Assembly (NCBI GenBank): GCA_964059195.1
Contig: CAXKWD010000005.1
Coordinates: 91,339,882 to 91,403,881 of the forward strand
Length of the DNA stretch: 64,000 nucleotides
Direction of reading: 5' to 3'
Source of the DNA: Ectobius pallidus
Lineage: Eukaryota; Arthropoda; Insecta; Blattodea; Ectobiidae
A program made the translations under genes and the position numbers. Positions 12,541 to 23,234 of the stretch are shown piece after piece; within the stretch, counting starts at the first letter, position 1, and each line of letters starts with the position of its first letter. The notes under the pieces were generated by a model. That model had not been told where the DNA came from. It saw only the letters and a list, made by a program, of their open reading frames with translations, and searched no databases.

Positions 12541-14239
12541 AATGTGTAGTTTGTAATATCGAGATTATGTTTTACTAAATAATATATGTGATGTGAGTTC
12601 ACGGCTTATTAGATGTTGTGAATATGCAATTTTAGATCTGTATACTGATAATTCACTAATAATGAATATGAGCATGAGATTTGTGAGAAATCAGGAGAGG
12701 GTTTTGTTATTTCACACATCCGTTCCCATCCTTATAACAGGAAAGTTATCCACCTCTCTCTCTCCCTAATATACTCAAATCTTAAGTTACTGCAGCCTTA
12801 CTGAAAGCAGTTAGGCCTAATGGTCTGCAGGCCGCTGTAATAATTTCTGCACAGATTCTCTACACAAATTGAACAGCCTTCAAGTGATTTTGTGATAATT
12901 CCTGCTTCCTCTAATGACTATAACAATACTAGCAACTATCAGATATCCGCGGCTTCACCCTCGTGTATTAATTCACCCCTAATAATTTTTAAATAATTTA
13001 TTTAATAGCTAAATAATTAATTCACTACGTTTATTTACACTGACATTGTTTTAACACAAATGGCATGGGTTATATAAATGTGTTTGTAATTAACAGGGCC
13101 AGGATTCTAGTGACATGTCATCTTTTTATTGATGCTGCATAGACATTGACAACTTGTAGATAAGTCCTAATCATGGCCTCTAGATTATAGAAATGCATTT
13201 TTATTAGTTCATTTTTTGTCATTTTATGCAATTTTATATTTTTTGGGCATTTATTTCAATTTTAGATCATTATTTTGTCATTTTCGTGTCATTTGCTGCC
13301 TTATTAATCATTTTGATGCATTTACATTGAATGTATTAACTTATTTTTCGTCGTCGCCAGCGGTACTGCCTTTGAAGAGAGAAGTTATAAAATTATTGTA
13401 ATTGGGTGGTCAAAAATAAGTTTAAAACCTCAGATTCTCTGAATATTAAGGACTTAGGTGTATTTGAAGTGGTTTCATGTGTAAAATCTGTCGATTTACT
13501 TAATTATTGCGTTGAGTTACTTTTTTGCCATTTTTAGCATGATTTTAACATTCTTTAATACCAAGTAGTCAAGAGTAATCAACTATATCCATTTTCATTT
13601 GAGAAAATATACATCTTAAGGTACAATTTGGTATAAGATTAACTACAAAAAATATGTGTGGTTAATTAATATGTAAAATAACAAGCAAGTGACTTTTTGT
13701 CCCACCCGTAAAGGTGATAGTTTTGTTAAATTATTATTGATGAGTTAAATAAATGTCCTGACAACCTGGAAACAGTTTAAAATTTGTATTTAATCCCTCA
13801 TACTTTCATTAATAACAACATTAAAACCCCTAACAGTAATAGCAGAACAGCAAATGAACTTTTGTTTTGCATCATTAAAATCAATGTCCAAATTATGTTC
13901 CATCCGTAATAGATTTTTAAAAACAAATTTAAAATATTTAAAATAAATTTTAAATAATGCTTTGCACGTAGTGTGGAGGAGAAGGCATGGTAAATTTTAC
14001 AGAATGTGAACAAACAATTCTAGTTTATTATTTATGATATGTAATAAACAAAAATAGTTTTTATAATTTGCTAGAATGTCCCACCCGTAATTATGAAATG
14101 GCTGTATATGCAATTAATAGTGACGTAGTATAGTAAGATGCTAGTCGATACTTTATCTATCAGATTTTCTGAATAAGGAAGTGAATTTCCAACTCAGTGG
14201 CATTGGAGGTATCACCTCACAAATTTATTAAGTGCCAGT
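12541..14239. other. Intergenic, no gene recognised
   Basis: AT-rich. The 13-mer GTCCCACCCGTAA occurs twice in direct orientation (near 13699 and 14078), which suggests remnants of one repeat. The open frames here (13216, 13798) are AT-driven and match nothing. Confidence 0.45.
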
Positions 14240-14511
14240 ATGGTACTTTATGAGTTTGTGTGTGGGGGACGAAAAATGTCTGTCCGTCTGTCTGTCTGTC
14301 CGTGTGTCTATACGCGCAATAACTCAAATACGCATTATCGGATTTTCATGAAACTTGGTATACGCATTTATAATGCCCAGGAGAAGAACCCTATTGTTCT
14401 TGAACCAAATCGGTTCTTCGGTACCGGCGTCAAACCCAATTTAGTGTTTTTATTTAAAAGCGCCATAACTCAAATACGCTTTATCGGATTTTCATGAAAC
14501 TTGGTATACAC

Positions 14512-14513
<2 letters not shown>
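14240..14513 (+). repeat. ATTATCGGATTTTCATGAAACT repeat, left part
   Basis: It opens with CTGTCCGTCTGTCTGTC and then carries two units of a ~130-bp repeat: CATAACTCAAATACGC or AATAACTCAAATACGC, then TTATCGGATTTTCATGAAAC, then a CAAATCGG block. The repeat stops at TATACACAT (14513). It resumes at about 16184 after the inserted minus-strand element and runs to about 16440. The open frames in it are chance. Confidence 0.85.
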
Positions 14514-14560
<47 letters not shown>

Positions 14561-14578
14561 GAAGAAGAAGAAGAAGAA
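14512..14578. repeat. (AAT)n(AAG)n compound microsatellite
   Basis: About 16 AAT units followed by about 6 AAG units. It coincides with the 3' tail of the minus-strand half-LINE, so it was probably seeded by that insertion. Confidence 0.9.
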
Positions 14579-16184
14579 ACAAATAAATGCTTTTCATAAT
14601 TGACTGAGCTCGAAGATGACTTTGCAACCTTACGGATCCGGGAAATTTAATTATTGTTGTGTAAAGGCTTTCTTAGCAGAGGTCTCTCCAGCGAGCGCAC
14701 CTCGTCGGTTCATGATTTATTTTCCTTAATTGAACACCCTTACTTACCTTGCACTCTCCTACCCTTATATTGACCTGTAATGGAATAGATAGGCATATGT
14801 CCTAATAATGTAACCCTCATGTATACAACAAATAGTTTTAGAAAGTTAAGAAACCTTTGGATTCATAGTTCTAGTAAAACACTCCACGACCCTTCCTCAA
14901 GCATTGATCTTATTTCTTCGTTTTATCTGATAGAGAATCCGAAACAGTGAACCAGTTTCTTAAATTATGTGACTGATTAACACTCTTTGACCGTCCTCTA
15001 CGCAGAGGGGCCGAACTGTCTCGAGGTGATGGGATGTCCTCAGCTTCCCTCTCTATATGTCTTACGCCATCGGTCTTTTCTGCCGCTTCCTCTGTTCGCT
15101 GGTCTCTTGTGTTGCTAACCGCTGATGTGGGGGAATTCCTCTCCTGGTGCGATGAACTCGTATTGTCCGACCGTGTGTGCTGTATAAGCGTTTCGCTGTT
15201 CTGGATCGCCGTGTTCGCTGTAGTCACTTCTATTAATTTATTAGAATTTGAGTCCCTGTTGCTATGCCTATTTGGGGCGAGCCCTTTGTCGTTTGCTTCC
15301 CTGGTCAAATTTATATTTTTTCTGCAGTAGTCAATGTCAAAGACCTTCTGGTCTATACGGAGCCTGTCCTTCACTAACACAGCAAATTTCCCTTCATTAC
15401 GAGCCTGTATCATGTAAGGGAGTAGTTCCTTTCTTTTGGCCCGAACTTCTCTGCTGTAATCTTGTGCAAACCTCACTCCCGTCCCTCTCAGCATCTTAAC
15501 CCTGCTCAACACCATGTCTTTAGTTAACACACTAGTAAACTTCACTAATATTGGTCGGTTCTTTCCTTTTCCTAGACGGAACACATTATCAAGATGAAGT
15601 TCGGAAAGTTCCATTTGAAGTTCCTTGGTAAAAAGATTAAGTACCTGTCCACAAGTATCCCGTCTTCTCTCCTGGTGGCTTTCCTCTAATCCGAAGATGA
15701 TGATGTTCCTCATCCTTGCTTCTCTCTCCAGCTTCTGTGTTGTCCATTTAAGTTCTTTTAGTGTGGCGATCTCATTTTTTAATTCGTTGTATTCCTCATT
15801 AATATTGATGATCCAACCCCTCACATCTTCCAACTTACTGTTGATTTCGTCGAATTTATTAATTAACTTCTCGTCTAATTTGGTTATCAAGTCCGTTAAC
15901 GCAGCTACATTCCCACTATCCGCACTATTTTCACCGCTCTTGCCTGGTCTTGGGCCAGGATTTGCCTCGATGCCTCCAATTAATAACAGTGCTGCTATAA
16001 TTAGGCCAAAAAACCAATTATTGACCGAGGTACCATGCACCTGTTCGTTGACGTTAGATGATTCTGCTTTAAGCCTTCTGTGAAGGCCTATTCTCGCGCG
16101 GTAAGTTGTTAGGTCAATGCCCATCGTTTCCGTATTCAGCGCAACTCCGCATAAAGCGTCTGACCTCTTCCACCTCTGATACAA
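14514..16184 (-). mobile_element. ORF1-only non-LTR retrotransposon derivative (half-LINE)
   Basis: An insertion of about 1.67 kb interrupts an older repeat that can be followed on both sides (see 14240-14513 and 16184-16440). Read on the minus strand it has a short 5' leader (16184-16125), one long ORF (16124-14910), about 330 bp of 3' sequence and a 3' tail of CTT then ATT triplets (14578-14514). No endonuclease or reverse transcriptase is present. Mammalian HAL1 elements have a comparable ORF1-only layout, and they depend on proteins supplied by another element. The exact 5' boundary is uncertain by about 10 bp, and no target duplication is visible. Confidence 0.75.
14910..16124 (-). CDS. 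LINE ORF1p with L1-type RNA-binding core and N-terminal 2A-like motif
   Basis: An intact ORF of 404 codons from the ATG at 16124-16122. The frame is open upstream, but that part runs into the flanking repeat, so this ATG is preferred. From the ATG: residues 1-57 contain MGIDLTTYRARIGLH and then a hydrophobic run (about 38-49, rich in L and I) that leads straight into GIEANPGP (15951-15974). This matches the 2A consensus (D/G)-(V/I)-E-x-N-P-G-P. A coiled-coil region follows (about 73-137), then an RRM-like segment beginning RNIIIFGLEE (about 139) with FRLGKGKNRPILVKF, then a C-terminal domain (about 205-265), as in L1 ORF1p (Transposase_22 family). The tail (280-404) is low-complexity, rich in S, N, R and E. 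By analogy the protein binds element RNA. If the 2A motif works, translation would yield a 57-residue leader and a separate RNA-binding protein. Confidence 0.8.
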   Translation of the reverse strand: MGIDLTTYRARIGLHRRLKAESSNVNEQVHGTSVNNWFFGLIIAALLLIGGIEANPGPRPGKSGENSADSGNVAALTDLITKLDEKLINKFDEINSKLEDVRGWIININEEYNELKNEIATLKELKWTTQKLEREARMRNIIIFGLEESHQERRRDTCGQVLNLFTKELQMELSELHLDNVFRLGKGKNRPILVKFTSVLTKDMVLSRVKMLRGTGVRFAQDYSREVRAKRKELLPYMIQARNEGKFAVLVKDRLRIDQKVFDIDYCRKNINLTREANDKGLAPNRHSNRDSNSNKLIEVTTANTAIQNSETLIQHTRSDNTSSSHQERNSPTSAVSNTRDQRTEEAAEKTDGVRHIEREAEDIPSPRDSSAPLRRGRSKSVNQSHNLRNWFTVSDSLSDKTKK

Positions 16185-16440
16185 GACGTTATAATGTTCA
16201 TGGAAAGACGTCTGTTGATATTGGACCAAATCGATTGGCCGGTACTGGAATAATGCCCAATTTAGTGCATTTTTATGGTATTATATAACAAAAGGCCCCA
16301 TAACTCAAATATGCTTTATCGGATTTTCATGAAACTAGGTATAAACATTTATAACGTCCATGACAAGAAGCCTATTAATTTTTGACCTAATCGGTTGACC
16401 ATTACCAGAATAACGACTAATTAAAGGTCACATGTTTTTT
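16184..16440 (+). repeat. TTATCGGATTTTCATGAAACT repeat, right part
   Basis: Continuation of the 14240-14513 repeat after the half-LINE insertion: GGACCAAATCGATTGGCC, CCCATAACTCAAATATGC, TTATCGGATTTTCATGAAAC, then a diverged third CTAATCGGTTGACC block. Confidence 0.8.
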
Positions 16441-16509
16441 TAAATTTTTGTCTCCCGGTATAATTTGACAGTTAACACTATTCCTTCACGTATGCTTATC
16501 AAACGACAC

Positions 16510-16580
16510 CGTCAAAGTGACTGAGATGGCCTTGGACTCGTATTCTGGAGGTCCCCGGGTCAAATCCCGGAGCCGGCCGA
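16510..16580 (+). repeat. tRNA-derived SINE head (tRNA-like)
   Basis: TGGCCTTGGACTCG, TATTCTGGAGGTCCC and then GGGTCAAATCCCGGAGCCGG resemble the anticodon arm and the T arm (B box GGTCAAATCCC) of a tRNA, with a degenerate D arm. It is followed by a T-rich run. The acceptor stem does not close, so this is more likely a SINE head than a working tRNA gene. Confidence 0.55.
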
Positions 16581-17572
16581 TTTGACATGGATTTTTTTAT
16601 TTTATTTTTATGTGAGTGCGCGATTGTCAAGGTATCACAAATCTGTAGTTCTGCTGACGCTGGTCGATTTTAATCTGATTAGAAAAACTTATTTTCTGCA
16701 TATCATAATTGCAATTATAATTGATTCAACAAAAACATACTGGCACTTTGTTATATCAGTTTACCTGATTTTATTAATATGACTACCTGGAGATATTTAA
16801 TCTCTCACAGAGATTCTTTTAGCGAATTTTTAAAAAATAACTGCAAATATAGAATTATCGAAACAAATATGTGGAGGCAGAAAATTCTACAGTATAGCCA
16901 GTACATATAGGGGGACAGAGAGCCCAGCTGTTGATGTGGCACCCCCCATGAGGCGGATTGAAATGACTTGTGACCGCTAACATAGTTACCAGTCAGCGGG
17001 ACACCAGCATCGCATGTGCATGATGGTAAATGACTGCAATAACCCTTCCACTGCAACTTGTTTTCAATTCTGTCATATGCCCTTACCCTGTGTTGGATGT
17101 GACAAGCTTAGCGAATGAATAGTGAATTAGTTCACGGGTGAGGAATGAACGAATGTGGTACAGATGAACGTATGAGTTATTTAATGATTGTAAAACGGGA
17201 GGAAGAATAAAATAAAAAATAAAAATAGCTTTCGGTTATTTATTTATTTATTTAATCAGTCGAATTGCCTAACGATTTTCTAGAGCTACAATCCAGATTA
17301 TTATGATCATACTTTAAGATACTGAAAAAAATATGACTATGTTTTATATACGCCCTGCTAGGATAAAAAAAATAGTTTTCGAATGTATTCCTTTCGCCGA
17401 AATGAATGTCATGTGACTTTTCTGCTTCAGGTGTTGGCAGCATTCATGATGTCAATTTCGTGTTTCACGTCCACAACCATTATTAGTTTGTTTATTTGTT
17501 TTTGTTTTGTTTTTTTTCCCTCTGGCAACTGGATTTTATTGTTGGCGAGATAGTAGTTCGTCGCATTTCAGA
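16581..17572. other. Intergenic, no gene recognised
   Basis: AT-rich sequence with short unrelated open frames. Nothing recognised. Confidence 0.45.
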
Positions 17573-17940
17573 ATGTGGGATGCAGAACAACGCGCAAATG
17601 TTAAAATTTGTGTTTTTTTACACAAATCTCCTTCGGAGACGCTAAGAACGCTTCAAGAAATTTATGGTGAAGCAGGAATGAAAAACTCCAGGTCTATGAC
17701 TGGTATAAACGATTTTCTGAAGGCGATGTGATTATCAAAGACAAATGCGATGAGAGCGCTGAGACTGGTTTCAGAAAATGGTTTCCACGAATGCTTCCAG
17801 ACTCTTTTATACATGTTGGTAGAAGTGTGTCATTGGGAAAGGGAAGTATTTTTAAGGAAAAGTTTCGTAAATGACGGTACGGCAACTTAATTCTGTATTA
17901 ATTACAAATTCCAGAAACGTTTTGATCATAAAGAAGGTAG
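17573..17940 (+). pseudogene. mariner/GVQW3-like transposase-derived relic
   Basis: From the ATG at 17573, EQRANVKICVFLHKSPSETL and LQEIYGEAGM match the helix-turn-helix start of mariner transposases and of the insect GVQW3-like proteins built on it (pattern EQR..VKFC..LGKS..ET...L..AYG). Near 17690 the frame shifts by one base; the next frame then gives VYDWYKRFSEGD, the expected end of that domain (...V.EWHKRF.EG). Further on, about 17820-17870, a frame reads CVIGKGKYF, resembling the C-terminal part of GVQW3-like proteins, with stops around it. The DDD catalytic core of a full mariner is absent. It is decayed and not functional. Confidence 0.6.
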
Positions 17941-18204
17941 TGTCATAGCGGTATGGAGTACGTTAATTTAAAGTTCAAAAATCTATAGTGATACGGTCAT
18001 ATGACTTTCTGTGCTCTAATCTGGACAATGCGATTTTCTTGTTTCACACTCTGACATAGAGAAAGTAATAGCGTTATAGGGAATTAGTCGTTTCAGCCTC
18101 ATGGAAAGGCATAGACAAAGCTAACAGCATAAGTTTGTGGAAGAGCATATAACGACCCTCACAGGAGTCGCCCTCTGGCTGTAATAATAGTTATATAGAT
18201 CACC
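17941..18204. other. Intergenic, no gene recognised
   Basis: Short AT-rich spacer between the mariner-like relic and a SINE-like fragment. Confidence 0.4.
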
Positions 18205-18365
18205 TTTCACAGTTGGGACCCGGGATCGAATCTCGGCGGATCTATGTGAAATTTGTGGTGGACAAAATGAAGTCGGAGGAGGATTTCTAGGGGTGCTCCC
18301 GTTTCCTCTTCCATATATCCTTACAGTTGTTTCTTTCAACATAACATGACCATCTGGTTGCAATA
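18205..18365 (+). repeat. tRNA-derived SINE fragment
   Basis: ACCCGGGATCGAATCTCGG (about 18220) is a B-box-like motif. The GC-rich body that follows (GTGGTGGACAAAATG, GGGGTGCTCCCGTTTCC) is of the type seen after insect SINE heads. No A box or target duplication was found. Confidence 0.45.
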
Positions 18366-20127
18366 AAGGAATTTAAGTGGCAGGTAAGGTAATAAAGATA
18401 TTTAATACCTTCATAGCTTTTCTACTAGAAAATATTTGCATAGAAGTTTTAGGACTTAGTAGGAGGAGTTATTCTAAAAGTTTATGGTAGGCTTATACAA
18501 AATCGTTAGACTGAAAACGGCTCTAACAAAATCGAAAAATTTATAAAGTGTAATGAAGGAAAAAGGAAATCTCTAAAACAGTTGGTTGAAAATGTAAAAA
18601 CCTGAAATCAATCAAACACGAAGGACTTAGCCAGAGGTAAAACAGATAAAAAATCGAGTGGCAAAAATTATAGCGAGCTTCAAGGAAAATTACATAAAAA
18701 AATGAAAGGACCAAAGAAAGTGTGGGAGATGCAGAAAGTTGTGAAGGTAGCAGTGGTTTGACTTGTTGATTGCATTTCCTCCCTCTGCTCTAATTTGTAA
18801 TCATCACAGAACGCAGAAGTACACTCACTTCCACTATACAGCTGATAAAATATAGAATCAGCGATACAGAGGGTTACCCTGATAATGACTATGCATTTGT
18901 ACTATATGCCCCACAAAAGAACCTGCGTACAAAACAATGTTGCACCAATGCGCATTTTGGTGAGAGTGAAAACTACTTTTTTTTTTAAGCAATGCTTAGT
19001 GACGGATCGCATCCTGTCAAACAGAATGTCATAATACAAATGCATTGTCTTGCAATCCTGACTGATGTCTTAACTCTTTCAGTGCCACGCGGCCACCCTA
19101 ATCGTCCCCCAATGGTCTTGGGTAAAATGCGACTGGCCAGATCAATGGTTACTATGCTTATTAGAGTACAACTAGCTAACATACGTCTTGCTGATCTAGT
19201 ACATCGAGCGGATACATCTGGATTAATGTGGATTCAAAGTGGATACAATGTAGATTAATGTGGATTTAATGTGGATTAATGTGGATTCAATGTGACATAA
19301 ATTAACCTAACAATAAAGTAATTATGTTATGCTCGATGCTAAACTGAAATTTTGACCTTAAATTTAACACTGAGCTATGATTTGAAACTTAACACTGAGC
19401 TTTGATTTGAAACTTAACATTGAACTATGATTTGACATAATTATGGCCATAAAGATTCAAAATGAAACTATTAAAACGTACCAAATATTCATGGATCTCG
19501 CCCAAATCATCCATAAACAATTAAAACGATTGGTAATTAGAAAGCTACAAGCCTGGCTTCAAGGTGCAATTCACGAATAATGTGCGCCGCCCGGAGAAAA
19601 AGGACCTCATATTCGAGTTCCCAAGCCCACAAAACCTCCGGATAGTGAGATTCGTCCAAATCATGTTTTCCCATTTAGGCCTGCATTCGTATTCCCCTTC
19701 TGTCAACCTATGTAAAATAAATAAAATCTTTACGAGTCGTAAACAAATGAATCAAGATAACAACCGAGCAATTCCATCTTCAATTAATTCACAATAAAAC
19801 TGAATAGTCTTGTTAACAGGTGGCGTTGGATGCTGCACGATCACAGCCGACAAGCTTTAATGTATAGTCTATATATTTCTTTCGTTTCTGAAATCAGATC
19901 ATCATTATATTCTTTCTTTCTGTATCCACCAAAATATATTTACTGTAATCAATAATCGGTTTATGTGGATTTTACTAATGTTATTGAGAAATTGAATTTG
20001 CACAGTGTGATGGTAAAAAATCACTGCCTCCAGGAAAGTACATTAATATTCAACCCAATTATTTTCAGACGCATACTTATTTTTAGAACAAAAAAATTAA
20101 AAATTGTCTGCTTTTATTTTACTTTCA
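18366..20127. other. Intergenic with short tandem repeats
   Basis: No gene is recognised. A run based on GTGGATTAATGTGGATT (about 14-bp units, 19217-19297) and a clean 25-bp repeat (TTTGAAACTTAACACTGAGC..., units at 19356-19380, 19381-19405 and 19406-19430) lie close together. Confidence 0.6.

Positions 20128-20176
<49 letters not shown>
20128..20176. repeat. (AAT)n microsatellite
   Basis: About 16 uninterrupted AAT units. Confidence 0.95.
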
Positions 20177-20177
<1 letters not shown>

Positions 20178-21029
20178 ACCAACAAATAACTTATATCTGA
20201 ATTTTGCTGGTGTTTGTCTATATAAGCGTGAGTTATTTCAGTAATATACTACTTTTTCCAATGTTCTCAGCTTACTTAAAATTTGAGTGTTAGATTTGCT
20301 CCTTGGGCTAGAAATTTTATGAAAATTCAGCCGTATTTTATGCTTAATTTCCCTCAGAGGCTGTCACTAAAAGTGTTAAGATAGGCTCTTTCTATTATTT
20401 CATCCTTCTGTATTGAATAAAAAGGCTCGTATTTTTAATGGCATGACCATTTAGTCAATGCAAAAACGTTCCTCTGAACACGGCCAGTAAGCCGAGTAGC
20501 ATATTTCTGGTTGACCATTGAAAATTTATACAGGCAATACGTTTATAAGTCACGAAGTATTTAACAAAGAGAAAAGTAAATTTAAGATAAAATAAGAAAA
20601 TACTTTTCGATGGGGAGGACTCGTATTGAAACCTACACGTTTTCATAAACTTTACCATAAACTCGCGTAAGCCTAAATAATTCCATATGAGGAACTTAGA
20701 CATCGAACAAATACGAATTAGTAACAAGCCACCTTCTTCCCTTAATCGTATTCAGCATGAACCTTAGCTTAAAGATTGATTTATGTCTCTATAAATACTT
20801 CTACTTAATGTCTCTACTTCTTGATAAATACAGCAATGCCTACTGGTAAGCAGTTAAAATTATATTTACATTATTTAAAATTGTCCATATACATGAACGG
20901 ACTGAAAATGGTATTATAAAAGCCGAAATGCATGCTTCTCAAAAGCGCATACGAAGAAGGACCTAATAATAAGTCTGCCTGGTCCTTTACAAATTTTCTC
21001 AGGTTTCCATAGCTTTAATTTGTCTAGTA
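20177..21029. other. Intergenic, no gene recognised
   Basis: AT-rich. The minus-strand 90-codon open frame (20455-20727) resembles no family I know. Confidence 0.4.
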
Positions 21030-21560
21030 TTGTGCATTTCCATAGTTACGTCAAATCATAAGTTACGAATGAGAAAAGTGATTAAGACTCTGCAGACAAA
21101 AAGTGGAACTGTAGAATGGAATATGGGTGCAATTTTTCTTAGACGTGTGGCAAATATGGTAAGAAACATAATATTATACATATTACAAAAGGGTTTCTGT
21201 ACTTTTAAAATGAATTAATCAACCAGTAAATTATTATCTTATTCCAGAGAAGCGCATTAAAAATAGCATGCGTTTCTATCCTTTCAAACGTAGTCTTGTT
21301 TCATTGAGTCTAGTTTAGAGTTCATAGTCCCATTTCTCTTACAAAGATAGTCATGTTTACCTGTAAGTCATCAACACGTGAATCGAACTCACTTATAATT
21401 TCTTATAGCCTAATAATACTAAGGGGTGATGTTAATGGGCAAGCAGGGTTCACTTTGAAAGATTTCTTTGCCCTCGTATTTCCAGCCATGATGTTTATAC
21501 TTTGTATAGGATACTCAACACGCATTATAAACATTATTAAAATAGTGCAGTGAATTTTTT
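21030..21560 (+). repeat. Diverged dispersed repeat, copy 2
   Basis: Collinear partner of 11930-12540 in the same orientation, with the same block order (TTACGAATGAGAAAA, GTGTGGCAAATATGGTAAGAA, GAGTCTAGTTTAGAG, GATGTTAATGGGCAAGC, TTTGCCCTCGTATTT). Small indels separate the copies. Confidence 0.75.
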
Positions 21561-21786
21561 TATATCCAAAATATTGATAATTTTATAAGAAGGAAGTCTT
21601 CCATGAAAGTCTACATTTTCTCCATAACCAAAAGATATTAATTTTTCTTTTGTATAACATTGTGCATGTATCGAATGCCAACTCCATTGCCCTGACTCAT
21701 GGCCGTTATTATGTTTTTCTTGCCCGGAGCTGCCAATTATAAAAAGTGTGCGTGGAACGCCACGCGACAGAAGTCACACTTGTTTT

Positions 21787-22418
21787 AATTTTTATTTTTT
21801 CAATTTTTGATTATTGGATTTTTTCAATTTTGCATTATTCGACTTTTTAATATTAGGTTTTTGAACTTTTTTTATTTTTTATTCTTCAATTTTGGATCTT
21901 TGAATTTTTAATTTTGGGTTTTTTACATTTTCAATCTTTGATTTTTTTATTTTTTAAATATTAGATTTTTGGATTTTATTATTTATTAAATTTTGGATTT
22001 TTTAATTTTTAATTTTGTTCCTTTAAATTTTAGAAATTTGGATTTTTTAATTTTGGATTTTTTATTTTTTAAATTTTGGATTTTCGGATATTTTAAATTT
22101 TGGATCTTTGAATTTTTTATTCTTTTATTTTGGATTTTTAAAATTTTGGATCTTTGAAATTTTTATTTTTTGGATTTTTAAATTTTATATTATTAATTTT
22201 TTATTTTGGATTTTTAGATTTTTTAAATTTTGGATTTTTGATTCTTTAATTTTTAATTTTAATTTTTTTTATTTTTTAAATTTTGGATTTTTAAATTTTG
22301 GATCTTTGAATTTTTTAATGTTGGATTTTTTTAAATTTTGATTCTTTAAATTTTTATTTTTTAGAATTTTAGATTTTTAAATTTTGGATCTTTGATTTTT
22401 TTATTGTTTGGATTTTTT
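21787..22418 (+). repeat. T-rich degenerate minisatellite (~630 bp)
   Basis: A long run of variants on GGATTTTTAAATTTT, with unit length roughly 12-20 bp and almost no C. The strand is strongly T-biased. It ends abruptly where a LINE 3' end begins (22418). The 77-codon F/I/L/N open frame inside is a low-complexity artefact. Confidence 0.85.
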
Positions 22419-22784
22419 AAGCGCGGTAATGAACCTCCGGGTTCCATAAAATAGATAATATACCTTTAGATTGCTTGGGAATTGTATTGTCCATTGCAGC
22501 GTATCTCAACCTTTTTGAACCCGAGGACCTCTAAAATGTCTAAAAAAATTTACGGACCCCTAATTTTACATACCATTTTTAAAAGAAGGCCTATATTATT
22601 AATATTTGGGGTATTAATTATAGGTCATTATAACGAAATATGTGAAAACATTTTACTTCTTTACTTTCCACTTGCTTTATGATATTTTTTAATTATGTCT
22701 GCGGACCATCTGCACCATCTTCGCGGACCACCAGTGGTCCGCGGACCATAGGTTGAGAAACGCTGGTCTATTGCCATTGAGCAA

Positions 22785-22800
<16 letters not shown>
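22418..22800 (+). pseudogene. LINE 3'-end fragment, split by a MITE
   Basis: AAGCGCGGTAATGAACCTCC through ATAGATAATAT and TTGCTTGGGAATTG matches the 3' end of the LINE relic at 37655-38145 read on its minus strand. After the MITE (22497-22765) the LINE text resumes with CCATTGAGCAAATAAG and runs into an ATT microsatellite. Only the last few codons and the short 3' UTR remain. Confidence 0.75.
22497..22765. mobile_element. hAT-type MITE, 269 bp
   Basis: The terminal inverted repeats start CAGCGTATCTCAACC on the left and CAGCGTTTCTCAACC on the right (reverse complement). It is flanked by 8-bp direct repeats GTCCATTG (22489-22496) and GTCTATTG (22766-22773), one mismatch apart. An 8-bp duplication and CA..TG termini fit the hAT superfamily. 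The inside is non-coding and has the GCGGACCA/TGGTCCGC palindrome (22731-22748). The uninterrupted target exists in the other LINE copy near 37668-37680. Confidence 0.88.
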
Positions 22801-22831
<31 letters not shown>

Positions 22832-22865
22832 TATTATTACTATTATTATTACTACCACCACCACC

Positions 22866-22905
<40 letters not shown>

Positions 22906-22910
22906 TTCCC
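22790..22910. repeat. Compound microsatellite (ATT)n(ACC)n(ACT)n
   Basis: ATT units with ACT interruptions pass into ACC and then ACT units. It follows the LINE 3' end directly. Open frames here (poly-V/I, poly-N, poly-S/G) are artefacts of the repeat. Confidence 0.95.
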
Positions 22911-23062
22911 ATTTCGGAATCGGAATCGAATTGAGAATATCTGCAACGTACTTTTGATACGTGGCTCCTTCTGCAGGTCCTCGTACTAGGTCTGAAAAAT
23001 TTCCTTTGATTACTCCCAATCATTGAGTTGTTTTCTTTGCAGTCCGCTCTGAAACACGTTAG

Positions 23063-23120
23063 TAATTTCGTGACGGTTTTCAGCGTTACATTAATTTCGT
23101 GACGATTTTTGAGCGTTACA
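23063..23120. repeat. Short tandem duplication, two ~29-bp units
   Basis: TAATTTCGTGACGGTTTTCAG with GCGTTACA, then a second copy with GACGATTTTTGAGCGTTACA. Confidence 0.8.
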
Positions 23121-23234
23121 CAGGTTCCCGATTTACCCCGTACCGCCGCTAAAGAAGTTTCACTTCAAAAAAAACAAATACATCATATTATACACTATCA
23201 CGGGACTGAGTGCCCCCGTTCCAGACCTTCCAAT

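Noticed and set aside
15034..16083. Plus-strand ORFs of 60-152 codons
   Set aside because: Shadows of the minus-strand LINE ORF1, lacking any domain.
22108..22341. 77-codon F/I/L/N-rich membrane protein
   Set aside because: It comes entirely from the T-rich minisatellite.
22661..23023. Minus-strand proteins with poly-V/I or poly-S/G/N
   Set aside because: Products of the ATT/ACC/ACT microsatellite in different frames.
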